The notes under the pieces were generated by a model. That model was given only the letters and a program-made list of their open reading frames with translations. It searched no databases and was not told the DNA's origin. From contig JAHLLS010000011.1 in the NCBI GenBank assembly GCA_020444045.1, forward strand, positions 105,196 through 169,195: a stretch of 64,000 nucleotides of DNA, given 5' to 3'. Below, in pieces: positions 47,418-55,810 of the stretch; the stretch's first letter is position 1, and the number at the start of each line of letters is the position of its first letter. The stretch is from Deltaproteobacteria bacterium (lineage in GTDB: Bacteria; Desulfobacterota; Desulfobacteria; Desulfobacterales; UBA5852). The translations under genes were made by a program, and so were the position numbers.

Positions 47418-47419
47418 GA

Positions 47420-49339
47420 TCAGATGATCTCCAGTTCAGCTGTGAATCGCAGCACTTCCCGATTGCCCAGCATTTCAAATGACTTATCAATAATTCTGGG
47501 CATTGCAAAAAAAGGGCATTCCTTCAGTTGGACCATATAGGTGGCCAGAGCCGGTTCAAGGTTGCGCCGTTCGCCCTGGATGATGCCGCCGATGGCGAGA
47601 ACCGGGCGTGGTTGTTCTTTGGCGGTATCGGTCGATCGGGGCAGTTGGATGGTCACTTGCGTCATGCGGATATCGGCCGGTGTCATGCGCGAAAGCTCGG
47701 CCACAAGGGCCACACCTTTATACTTGTCGCTATGCTGGGCCAGCCGGTTGGCGGCCTCTTTGGTCTTAGCGGCCAATACCAATACCGTTTCGGGCTTGAG
47801 CAACGGCGCAAATTGCGCCAGTTCCTGCTGAAGGGAGAGCATTTGTTTGTGGCGGGCAATGAGGTTGCGTTTTTGCCAGCCGTTGAAGCCCAGGAATCCA
47901 ACCATCGTCAGCAGAAAAACACCGAAGACAAAACAGTTGAAGAGCTGTCTTTTTTCCCGTTTGGAGCGGTCGTGGTGGGTGTGTAAAAAATTGGGCGTCC
48001 GGCTGTTGCCGCTGGATGCCAGTCCGACGGCCGGGATATACGTCAGTTGCTCTTGGGTCGAATCCGGTCGGTCCGCCGGGGATTCATTGTCGAAGGGGTT
48101 GAGCTCGAGTAATGGGATCCCGAGCTGTTCGGCAATGTAGGTGCGGACGCGATCGCTCTCACAGATCATACCTGAAACGCAAAGACGATCGATCTCGTGT
48201 TGCTCGAAATTGATGGCGTAATGGCCGATCGTCCGTTCCACCTGGCGCACCAGCCTATCCAGCGCCGGCCGTATCATATCGAACACGTCTTCGGGGTCGA
48301 AATCGGCGTTCGGCAGGCTGCCCACTTTTTTCCCGGTGACGGTAAGAATGCCGGGCGCCAGGCAGGCCAGTATGGTTGTCGGTAAAGAATCGGAGGGTTC
48401 ATGAGCGGATTCCGGCCGGGATGGGGGGGGGCTGAAATCCATTTCCAGCCCGGCCGGCGGCATTTTTTCAGCGGCCATGCGGGGATCCGCCTTGATTTCT
48501 TCGAGCATGCTGCTCATGCCGGCGCGGATACCCCTTGAGAGCATCAGGTTGCCGTTCTTGAAAATATCAATGCGCGACCAGTTGCGACCGATGTACAACG
48601 CGCAAAGGTTTCCCTGACAGAGGATTTTCCAGCGGGTGCGCATCAAATTCTGCAGCAGGAACGGATATGTGCTGACGCCGTCAAGGGTGTATCCGGCCCG
48701 GGTAAAGGCGGCTTTGATGGCATCGATGTCAGCCCGCGGAATCGTATAGGCGAGCACTTCGATTTGGGGCGTTTCGGTTTCCGTGATTTCGCCAAGCACT
48801 TCGAAATCGAACAGTCGGTCTTTTTCGTTGAAAGGGGTTTTCCTCTTAAACGCCCATGTAACGGCATTGGGGATCTGCCGCCGGGCGACTTTGGGAATGT
48901 GGAGCAACCGGGTATCGAGCCTTGCCGATGAAACCGTAGCCCAAATGCTGACGGCATCCGCTGCGCCGATGAAACCGGTCAGGGTATTCCGAAGAAACTG
49001 GGGGAACAGCAGATGCTGCGGATCCAGGCCGGCCTCGAACGCCACATGGCGGTAGTCTAAAATTTGATAGTGGTTGCCGCTTGATTGGACGGTTTTGACC
49101 AACCGTACATCCGTATAACCGATATCGACCCCGATGCGAATGGGTTTGTTGAATTTCAGGGTGGCGTGCAGGCGATCCCGCCAGCCAGGTGAAGACACCA
49201 CCGGACTTTCCGGGAGGGGGCGGGCGTCGTTGGAAGGTCTATTCCCTCGGATTTGCTCCAAAAGTTTCTCGGTGGAAGAGATCTCGTCCTTTTTCACCGG
49301 AGCGCATCTCCATTTCGTGTAGATGGCGTTGGAAGCCAT
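47420..49339 (-). CDS. pilM: PilM-PilN fusion protein
   Basis: The 639-residue protein joins two usually separate parts. Residues ~55-440 are an actin-like PilM domain (RIGVDIGYTDVRLVK is the first phosphate loop). A single membrane helix follows at about 468-488, then a PilN-like periplasmic domain with a coiled coil and ferredoxin fold (~490-639). The fusion would fix cytoplasmic and periplasmic halves in one chain, as in MshI or GspL. The ATG at 49339 has no ribosome site; a GTG at 49297 has GGAG ten bases upstream and may be the true start. It heads the pilus cluster. Confidence 0.85.
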   Translation of the reverse strand: MASNAIYTKWRCAPVKKDEISSTEKLLEQIRGNRPSNDARPLPESPVVSSPGWRDRLHATLKFNKPIRIGVDIGYTDVRLVKTVQSSGNHYQILDYRHVAFEAGLDPQHLLFPQFLRNTLTGFIGAADAVSIWATVSSARLDTRLLHIPKVARRQIPNAVTWAFKRKTPFNEKDRLFDFEVLGEITETETPQIEVLAYTIPRADIDAIKAAFTRAGYTLDGVSTYPFLLQNLMRTRWKILCQGNLCALYIGRNWSRIDIFKNGNLMLSRGIRAGMSSMLEEIKADPRMAAEKMPPAGLEMDFSPPPSRPESAHEPSDSLPTTILACLAPGILTVTGKKVGSLPNADFDPEDVFDMIRPALDRLVRQVERTIGHYAINFEQHEIDRLCVSGMICESDRVRTYIAEQLGIPLLELNPFDNESPADRPDSTQEQLTYIPAVGLASSGNSRTPNFLHTHHDRSKREKRQLFNCFVFGVFLLTMVGFLGFNGWQKRNLIARHKQMLSLQQELAQFAPLLKPETVLVLAAKTKEAANRLAQHSDKYKGVALVAELSRMTPADIRMTQVTIQLPRSTDTAKEQPRPVLAIGGIIQGERRNLEPALATYMVQLKECPFFAMPRIIDKSFEMLGNREVLRFTAELEII

Positions 49340-49435
49340 GATGCCGTATGGTGACTGTGTGCTCCGATTATATGCGAAAGCTCTATATTGTAAAGGAAAA
49401 AAAGTGGTTACGGTTGCATCAAATTTTGATTGTCA

Positions 49436-50464
49436 TCATTCGGCTGGATTTGAAGGGGTGGAAGTCCGGAACGCATGTTCAGCTTCTTCCTGAATGGTTT
49501 CGGTTTCGTCGTTATACCGTGGTGAGAAATGAAACAAGGTATAGCGCTTGACAGCGGCCTGGGCGGCCATCGACCCGGCCTGGCCCGCTGTAAGGTGATG
49601 CTTCGTCGTTGCAAGATGTTCATCATGTACCCGGAACGCGCTTTCAATAAACAGGTGGTCCGCTTCGCGGATCAGTTCGATGATCGCCTTCCGGTTATCC
49701 TTGTGCGCCGCCACATCGGTGATGTAGCTGATTTTCTGGCCGGGTGACGTCCGTGTGACGGCCGCGGCAAGATCCTTCAGACAGAAATAGCGGCAGTCTC
49801 CGGGCGGATCAAGGGTTGGGGCCGCGATGAGGGTTTCCATGTCGGCTGACTCGTAGAGGGCCTGTTTGAGGTGGTTCAGCCAGGGGCCGATGGCCAACCC
49901 CAGTTGATCCAAAGCGATTTTATCGATGTTGATATGGGTCGGCTCCACCAGACTGAATCCCAGGCAGGGAATACCGTGGTCCAGAATGCTGGCTTCGACG
50001 CGCAGGGAAGGTTCCCGCAGCAGAACGCCGTCAAAAGGCTGGATCGCGTCCTCGGCACCATCGGGAAGGAATCCGTTGCGGCAGGCAAAACGGCGCGTCC
50101 GGATTTCGCTGCGGCGGACTTCGGAGACGATCAACTCAAAGGCATGTCGGTAATGGGTGACAAGGTTCCAGTTATAGCCGCGCAGTTTGCCCTGCACGTT
50201 TTGCAGGAAGCCCTCCGGACCATAGAGGTAGAGATATTTTGCCCGTCCCAGGCAAAGCCGCAGCAGACGGTCGAAACCGCAGAAATGATCCATGTGGGTG
50301 TGGGAAATGAAACAATGGGAAATTTTAAGGATATCTCGCGGCGCCAGTCGGCTCAGGTCGCCAAGATCGAACAAAATCGCCCGCTTTTCGAATGCGAAGG
50401 CAACGTACAGCGCCGGATCATCGAACGGACCGTTGACCAGACGGGGATGGAAGCGGGACGACAT
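49436..50464 (-). CDS. RNase Z-like metallo-beta-lactamase-fold hydrolase
   Basis: The 342-residue protein has the metal motif HTHMDH (55-60), further His/Asp residues near FIESAF and HLTAGQAG, and the C-terminal HFSPRY typical of RNase Z, which trims tRNA 3' ends. Parts of the sequence differ from standard RNase Z and the usual exosite arm is not clear, so another phosphodiesterase substrate is possible. The gene starts 4 bp after a small unknown gene. Confidence 0.78.
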   Translation of the reverse strand: MSSRFHPRLVNGPFDDPALYVAFAFEKRAILFDLGDLSRLAPRDILKISHCFISHTHMDHFCGFDRLLRLCLGRAKYLYLYGPEGFLQNVQGKLRGYNWNLVTHYRHAFELIVSEVRRSEIRTRRFACRNGFLPDGAEDAIQPFDGVLLREPSLRVEASILDHGIPCLGFSLVEPTHINIDKIALDQLGLAIGPWLNHLKQALYESADMETLIAAPTLDPPGDCRYFCLKDLAAAVTRTSPGQKISYITDVAAHKDNRKAIIELIREADHLFIESAFRVHDEHLATTKHHLTAGQAGSMAAQAAVKRYTLFHFSPRYNDETETIQEEAEHAFRTSTPSNPAE

Positions 50465-50468
50465 GGTG

Positions 50469-50888
50469 TCAGGGGAGGTGTTTTTGCACCTGCTGGTGGA
50501 TACACTGATAGATTTCTTCGTCGGAGCCGAAAATATCTACCGTGTCCTTGTGGTTGATCACTTTTTCCAACACAAAGGCGGTGACATAGAGTGTAACGAT
50601 ATGCGGGTTCGACACCAGATTGCGATAGGGGGCGATCAGATAGTCGACATCAAAATCGTCGGCCCGGCTAAGCCGGTCGAGGCAGCCATGAAGCTGGTCT
50701 TCCAAGCCGTTTTTATTGGTCGTTTCCACCAGTTTGTTTTCAACAAGCTTCATGGAAATGGCATTGGCCACGGTATCGATACAGTCCTGAATAGCGCTGA
50801 TGGATCGACGCCGTGCATACTCTTTCGAGGATTCAATTTTTGACAGGATACTGGCTTCGCGTGTACTGGGTCGAAAGACTTTTGCCAT
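50469..50888 (-). CDS. Conserved-looking hypothetical protein
   Basis: I do not recognise this 139-residue protein. It is soluble, largely helical by pattern, and has a basic N-terminus (MAKVFRPSTREAS) and no membrane or metal motif. AAGGA lies six bases before the ATG, and the RNase Z-like gene follows after 4 bp, so the two form a unit. A role near tRNA or RNA processing is only a guess from context. Confidence 0.6.
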   Translation of the reverse strand: MAKVFRPSTREASILSKIESSKEYARRRSISAIQDCIDTVANAISMKLVENKLVETTNKNGLEDQLHGCLDRLSRADDFDVDYLIAPYRNLVSNPHIVTLYVTAFVLEKVINHKDTVDIFGSDEEIYQCIHQQVQKHLP

Positions 50889-51006
50889 GGTTTTTCCTTT
50901 TTAAGGATACCGCCAGCATACCGACGGGTGAATTTGCGAAATAATAGAGCCAGCTTTCTGAATTTGCAAGAAAAAAGTCGGTTGTTATCTGTTGGCGGGC
51001 ACAGCA

Positions 51007-52743
51007 TCATGGCGCGCTAATGCGACCCGTCTCAGGAATGGTTGCGACAACCACTAATTGCGGCCGTTTGGACCCGTTCCAGCGGTTCCAACGAACGTGA
51101 AATGCCAAGCGCGCGAAACGGGACGGCGGGTCTTGCGAGGGGTCGATGTTGAATTGAATGGCCGGATAACCGGCGGCTGTTTTGTTCCGGGATTGCAAGA
51201 CCATTTGGCGGTGGTGGCCGCCGACCAACCGGTGGGTGTCGACGCCGACATCGCGGGCCAGGAAAAGGGGTTCGGGGGTAGCCTGGCCGAAAGGCTGGAG
51301 GGATTCCAATTGGTCGAGCAGGTGTGGTGTGATTTGGTCCAACGTGATTTCCGCATCGAGCGTCAGGTGGTTACGGAAATCTTCCGGACGGGTCTGTTCC
51401 GCCAGATTCGTCAAGAGCTGTTCTTCAAAATCCGCCAGCCGGTCGACCGATAGCGTTAATCCGGCCGCCATGGCATGCCCGCCAAAATGATCCAGACAGG
51501 TTTCACACGAGGCCAGCAACCGGTAGAGATCGATGCCGGGTACACTTCGGGCCGAGCCGCGAACCTGCGATCCGTTGCGGGCGAGCAGGATAACGGGGCG
51601 GGCATGCCGGCGCGCGAGTCGGGCGGCGACGATGCCTAAAACGCCCTCGTGCCAGCTCTTTTCGGCCAGGATCAGTGCCTGGCGGTCGAGGAGATCCGGC
51701 TGGTCTTGGATGCGGTGCTGAATTTGCGCGACGATGCCCGCTTCCATCTGCTGGCGCCGGGTGTTCAAACGGTCCAATGTTCGCGCCATTCGTTTCGCAT
51801 GCCGCGGGTTGTCGGTGGTCAGCAGGCGCAATGCCAGGCTGGCGTGGGCCACCCGGCCAGCGGCATTAAGGCGCGGTGCCAGCCGGAAAGCCACATCATC
51901 TGATGCCACGCGATCGGGGGGGATCCGACTGGCCGCCATCAGGGCTTTAATACCGGGTCTGGCGGTCATCGATGGCAGGCCGGCGTGGATGAAGGCGCGA
52001 TTTTCTTCGATCAACGGCACCATGTCGGCAATGGTTCCCAAGGCCACCAGACTGCAGAACTGCTTTAAATTAGGCTCGGGCCTGTCCTGCCAGAAATGCC
52101 GGGCACGCAGTTGGCGGCGCAATTCGATCAAAAGATAAAAGGCCATTCCCACGCCTGCCAGATGGTCGAGGCCGGCGCTGCAGTCTTCACGTTTGGGATT
52201 GATCACGGCGACGGCCTCGGGAAGGCGATCGGACGGCAGATGATGATCGGTTATGATCACGTCAATGCCTTCGGCCGCAGCGGCCTGCACGGCGCCATGG
52301 CTTGAAATGCCGCAGTCCACGGTAATGATCAGGCGATATCCTCCGGGGAGAATCCGCTCCCGAATATGGCGCACCTGCAGCCCATACCCCTCCTTGCGGC
52401 GATGGGGAATATAATGGGACACGCGAGCGCCGACCATGCGCAGGAAATCCAGCAGCAGCGCGGTGGCGGTGACACCATCCACGTCATAATCGCCGAAAAT
52501 CAGGATTTTTTCATTGGTCGTGAGGGCCATGACCACGCGTTCGGCCGCGCGTTCGATATCCTTGATGGCGCCGGGCGGCTTAATAGCGCCCAGGGAGGGG
52601 GTCAGAAAGGCCTGGGCCGATGCAATGGAAGTGATGCTGCGGTTGACCAGTACGGCGGCCACCAGGGGGTCAATGGCCAGGGCGGAAGCCAGACGCTGAA
52701 CAGCTGTCGGGTTCGGTTCCAAAATATCCCAAATCATCGTCAT
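51007..52743 (-). CDS. recJ: Single-stranded-DNA-specific exonuclease RecJ
   Basis: RecJ degrades single-stranded DNA 5' to 3' in recombination and mismatch repair. The 578-residue protein has DHH motifs DYDVDG (85-90), DCGIS (143-147), and DHH at 166-168. It then has the DHHA1 motif GGHAMAAG and a C-terminal OB-like domain. All metal-binding aspartates appear present. It is divergent from the DUF4911 gene. Confidence 0.95.
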   Translation of the reverse strand: MTMIWDILEPNPTAVQRLASALAIDPLVAAVLVNRSITSIASAQAFLTPSLGAIKPPGAIKDIERAAERVVMALTTNEKILIFGDYDVDGVTATALLLDFLRMVGARVSHYIPHRRKEGYGLQVRHIRERILPGGYRLIITVDCGISSHGAVQAAAAEGIDVIITDHHLPSDRLPEAVAVINPKREDCSAGLDHLAGVGMAFYLLIELRRQLRARHFWQDRPEPNLKQFCSLVALGTIADMVPLIEENRAFIHAGLPSMTARPGIKALMAASRIPPDRVASDDVAFRLAPRLNAAGRVAHASLALRLLTTDNPRHAKRMARTLDRLNTRRQQMEAGIVAQIQHRIQDQPDLLDRQALILAEKSWHEGVLGIVAARLARRHARPVILLARNGSQVRGSARSVPGIDLYRLLASCETCLDHFGGHAMAAGLTLSVDRLADFEEQLLTNLAEQTRPEDFRNHLTLDAEITLDQITPHLLDQLESLQPFGQATPEPLFLARDVGVDTHRLVGGHHRQMVLQSRNKTAAGYPAIQFNIDPSQDPPSRFARLAFHVRWNRWNGSKRPQLVVVATIPETGRISAP

Positions 52744-52973
52744 AGCCGCGGCCTATAGTCCATTCCATGCACTGGGGCAAGCCTTTCTTCCTGCCCCGGT
52801 AAGGATTGCAGTGCCTGTGGCCGGGACTTGCGGAGGGGGGATAGGGGTTGCAAACAAGGGGCATATGGTTATAATTTACATTCCCTGATACATGGGACAA
52901 ATGGATTTCGACGCAGACGAACCGACGGACGGTTTCCATCGATACACAGGATCTCACCCAGCCATCGCACACG

Positions 52974-53222
52974 TTGTATACCTCACAGCGCTGCTTCCGG
53001 ATAGATCGTCGGGATATCAGTTTCCTGCGGTTTGTGCTGGAAGCCTATGAGGGTGTGGCGGTATTGACCACGGTGGTTCCCAGGGATGGTGTCGTGAGCG
53101 TTCGGATCGCACCCGGCAGTGAGTGCTTGGTGGCCGAATTGCTGGATGCCCTGTGCGCAAACGGGGATATTCTGATGGAGCCGTTGCCCGATGCCCTGTG
53201 TGCGGCCCAAGGTGAGGCATGA
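52974..53222 (+). CDS. DUF4911 family small protein
   Basis: This 82-residue protein resembles DUF4911 proteins, of unknown function, which pair with miaB in Desulfobacterota. Features are an N-terminal RIDRRDISFLRFVLEAYEG segment and a central RIAPGSE. The TTG at 52974 is the only likely start in frame after the last stop; it has no strong ribosome site. It overlaps miaB by 4 bp. Confidence 0.68.
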   Translation: MYTSQRCFRIDRRDISFLRFVLEAYEGVAVLTTVVPRDGVVSVRIAPGSECLVAELLDALCANGDILMEPLPDALCAAQGEA

Positions 53223-54634
53223 AAGACAAGAAGCTCTACATCAATACCATCGGTTGTCAGATGAACGTTTATGATTCGGACCGCATCGCCCGTGTCCTGG
53301 CACCCGTCGGGTATCGAATGACCGACACGCTTGAAGCGGCCGATCTGGTCATTGTCAATACCTGTGCCATTCGGGCCAAAGCGGAGCAGAAAGCCTTCAG
53401 TTTTGTCGGCCGTCTGGCAAAGATGAAACGGCAGAATCCGGATCTCCTGATCGGTGTCGGCGGCTGTGTCGCTCAACAGGAAGGCGACGCCATTCTGTCC
53501 CGCATGCCCCATGTGGATTTGGTATTTGGCACCCATGCAATTCCCCGTCTGCCGCGTATTTTGGGAAAAGTGACATCCGGCCGCACCCGTGTGGTGGATG
53601 TGGCCGCATCTGACGGGATCGATGAAATCGATCTGGCCGGCGGATTCCAGAACGAAGGCCAGGTATCGCGTTTTGTCACGATTATGCAGGGTTGCGACAA
53701 CTACTGCACCTATTGCGTGGTGCCGTATGTGCGGGGCGCAGAGATGAGCCGCCACCCCGACCAGATTTTGTCGGAGATTCAATCGCTGGTCGCGTCCGGG
53801 ATGCGGGAAGTGACGTTGCTCGGCCAGAACGTCAACAGCTACGGCCGCAAGGAGGGGTTGCCATCGTTTGCGGCGCTGCTGGAACAGGTGAACGATGTCG
53901 AGGGCTTGCGCCGCATCCGGTTTACGACCTCTAACCCCAAGGACTTGTCCGACGATCTTATGAGCGCGTTCGGGAAGCTGGATAAGCTCTGTCCCCACAT
54001 TCATCTGCCGGTGCAGTCCGGATCCGACCGGGTGCTCAAACGAATGAATCGCAAATACACCCGTCAGATCTATCTTGACCGTATCGAACGTCTCCAGAGC
54101 ATTCGACCGGACATTGCGGTCACATCAGATTTCATCGTCGGCTTTCCCGGGGAATCAACCGCGGATTTCGAGGACACCCTGTCGCTGGTGGAAACGGTGT
54201 CTTTCGACAGCATTTTTGCGTTCATGTACTCGGACCGTGAGATTGCCCCAGCCTCGCGTTTCAAAACCAAAATCGACGAAAACGAGAAAAAAGACCGGCT
54301 CCAGAAGCTCCTGGCCACCCAGGAGAAGATAACACTTGCGAAAAACCGGATACTCGTCGGCACCCATCAGGAAATCATGGTGGAGGGCGGCAGTACCCGT
54401 CCCGGACTGGCGGAATCCCTCGATGAAGGGCCCCAGTGGTCCGGACGAACACCGGGAAATAAGATTGTCAATTTCAGCCTGGGTGGCGACGCCACCAAGG
54501 CGCCCCCGCCCCGGGTCGGCGAAATGGTCGATGTGTGTATCGAAGAAGCATTTTCACATTCTCTGCGGGGCGGTTTGGTGCAACGGGAACTCTCCCATGA
54601 CTGCTCAGGCGGGGAGGAATGCCATGCTGCTTAA
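53219..54634 (+). CDS. miaB: tRNA-2-methylthio-N6-dimethylallyladenosine synthase
   Basis: MiaB is a radical-SAM enzyme that adds the methylthio group to i6A37 of tRNAs. The 471-residue product has an N-terminal UPF0004 domain with Cys ligands (TIGCQMNVYDSD, C14; NTCAIR; VGGCVAQQEG), a radical-SAM motif CDNYCTYC (C159, C163, C166), and a C-terminal TRAM domain. NTCAIR is the usual MiaB form. It overlaps DUF4911 upstream and DUF151 downstream, so all three are probably cotranslated. Confidence 0.95.
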   Translation: MKDKKLYINTIGCQMNVYDSDRIARVLAPVGYRMTDTLEAADLVIVNTCAIRAKAEQKAFSFVGRLAKMKRQNPDLLIGVGGCVAQQEGDAILSRMPHVDLVFGTHAIPRLPRILGKVTSGRTRVVDVAASDGIDEIDLAGGFQNEGQVSRFVTIMQGCDNYCTYCVVPYVRGAEMSRHPDQILSEIQSLVASGMREVTLLGQNVNSYGRKEGLPSFAALLEQVNDVEGLRRIRFTTSNPKDLSDDLMSAFGKLDKLCPHIHLPVQSGSDRVLKRMNRKYTRQIYLDRIERLQSIRPDIAVTSDFIVGFPGESTADFEDTLSLVETVSFDSIFAFMYSDREIAPASRFKTKIDENEKKDRLQKLLATQEKITLAKNRILVGTHQEIMVEGGSTRPGLAESLDEGPQWSGRTPGNKIVNFSLGGDATKAPPPRVGEMVDVCIEEAFSHSLRGGLVQRELSHDCSGGEECHAA

Positions 54635-55121
54635 AGCCGTCATTGCCGGACTGACCATGGATCCGGCCACGAACACCCCCATCGTTATTCTCAAGACGGA
54701 AGAGGGGGACCAGGCGGTGCCGATCTGGATCGGGCTGCTGGAAGCCACCTCGATTGCCTCGGCATTGCAGAAGGTGCAATTCGACCGACCGATGACCCAT
54801 GACCTGTTTAAAAATTTTGCTGAGATGCAAGGCATCACTGTCAGCAGTATCGAGGTGTGCGATCTTCAGGACAATACGTTTTACGCCCGGATTCATTTTT
54901 TATCCCAGGACCAGCAATTCAGCATGGACGCGCGTCCCAGCGATGCGATTGGCATCGCGCTGCGTTTCGAGGCCCCCATATTTATCGATCAGGAGGTCAT
55001 CGCCAAAGCCCGGCCCTTTGAGGCGGATGCCGAAGCATCCGATGACAGCGAGGAGGGGCGTAAGTGGAAAGAGTACCTCGAAAATCTTTCGCCGGAGGAT
55101 TTCGGCAAGTACAAGGTATAA
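54624..55121 (+). CDS. DUF151 bifunctional nuclease-domain protein
   Basis: The BFN/DUF151 domain is found in many bacteria and in plant nucleases; its bacterial function is unclear. The 165-residue product has the core phrases ILKTEEGDQAVPIWIG, MTHDLFKNF and RPSDAIGIALRF. GGGGAGG lies a few bases before the ATG, which is 11 bp inside the end of miaB. The miaB-DUF151 overlap suggests a role close to tRNA or RNA metabolism. Confidence 0.88.
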   Translation: MLLKAVIAGLTMDPATNTPIVILKTEEGDQAVPIWIGLLEATSIASALQKVQFDRPMTHDLFKNFAEMQGITVSSIEVCDLQDNTFYARIHFLSQDQQFSMDARPSDAIGIALRFEAPIFIDQEVIAKARPFEADAEASDDSEEGRKWKEYLENLSPEDFGKYKV

Positions 55122-55266
55122 TGGCGTTTGTGCCTTTGGTTCAGCCTGAACGTCCCATTTTTCGGGGGCACCCGTCGGTAGGCTTCCTGAAAACCCCGCC
55201 CGTCTTTCCTATTCATTACGCATTTATTCCAAAAAAACCATACAGGTAGTGGCACCGTTTTTTTTG

Positions 55267-55281
55267 ACTACAATATGTAGT
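55267..55281. promoter_or_regulatory. Palindromic operator candidate before the receiver gene
   Basis: ACTACA and TGTAGT form a perfect 6-bp inverted repeat around ATA. It ends at the first base of the -35 box at 55281, a position from which a bound protein could activate or repress the promoter. Confidence 0.5.
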
Positions 55282-55309
55282 TGACAGCGGGCGTGTTTTC
55301 CACTATCAG
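55281..55309 (+). promoter_or_regulatory. Sigma-70 type promoter of the response-regulator gene
   Basis: A perfect -35 box TTGACA is spaced 17 bases from TATCAG (4/6 match to -10). Transcription would start about 43 bases before the ATG at 55359. Confidence 0.55.
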
Positions 55310-55358
55310 TTTCAGCCATCCGGTACCCTCCAAATCATATCAGCCGACGTGGAGCCCT

Positions 55359-55721
55359 ATGGGATCTGTTTTGATCATCGACGATGAGCAGTCGATCCTT
55401 CAGGTATTCGATTACGCCTTGTCGCGTTGCGGCTTCAAGGTGGAAACCGCCGTTGACGGCCGGGAAGGCCTGCAGAAGTTTTTAAGCGGGCGATTCGATT
55501 TGGTTGTTACGGATGTCCTGCTTCAGGGGATGGACGGCCGGGACATATTGAAAACCATCCGTTGTTCCGAGAGGCGGCAAACGCCGGTAATCGGGATGTC
55601 CGGTACACCTTGGCTTCTTAGTGACGCCGGTTTCGATCATGTGCTGGAAAAACCATTCTCCATTCACCGATTGGTTGAATCGGTTCACGGCCTTATCAAA
55701 CGCGGACTGCCCGAAGCTTGA
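55359..55721 (+). CDS. Receiver-only response regulator
   Basis: The 120-residue product is a lone CheY-like receiver. The acidic pocket is D9/D10 and E11 region (IIDDE), the phosphoacceptor is D52 (VVTDVLL), and the conserved Ser and Lys are in MSGT (S80) and LEKPF (K97). No output domain is present, so it should act through protein contact. No kinase is encoded nearby. GGAG precedes the ATG. Confidence 0.88.
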   Translation: MGSVLIIDDEQSILQVFDYALSRCGFKVETAVDGREGLQKFLSGRFDLVVTDVLLQGMDGRDILKTIRCSERRQTPVIGMSGTPWLLSDAGFDHVLEKPFSIHRLVESVHGLIKRGLPEA

Positions 55722-55751
55722 CGGCTTTGCAGAAAGCCCGATCCACCAGAG

Positions 55752-55767
55752 GCGGATAAATATCCGC
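55752..55767. terminator. Short hairpin between convergent genes
   Basis: GCGGAT and ATCCGC form a perfect 6-bp stem around AAAT, in the 89-bp gap between two converging genes. It may be a weak bidirectional stop; no long T-run is present. Confidence 0.3.
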
Positions 55768-55810
55768 GTTACGCGTAGTCCTCATCTTTCCTTGTCGGTT
55801 TCTGTAAACA

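Noticed and set aside
52818..52831. TGGC...TTGC sequence resembling a sigma-54 promoter before DUF4911-miaB
   Set aside because: The distance between the GG and GC elements is one base too short, which sigma-54 does not tolerate.
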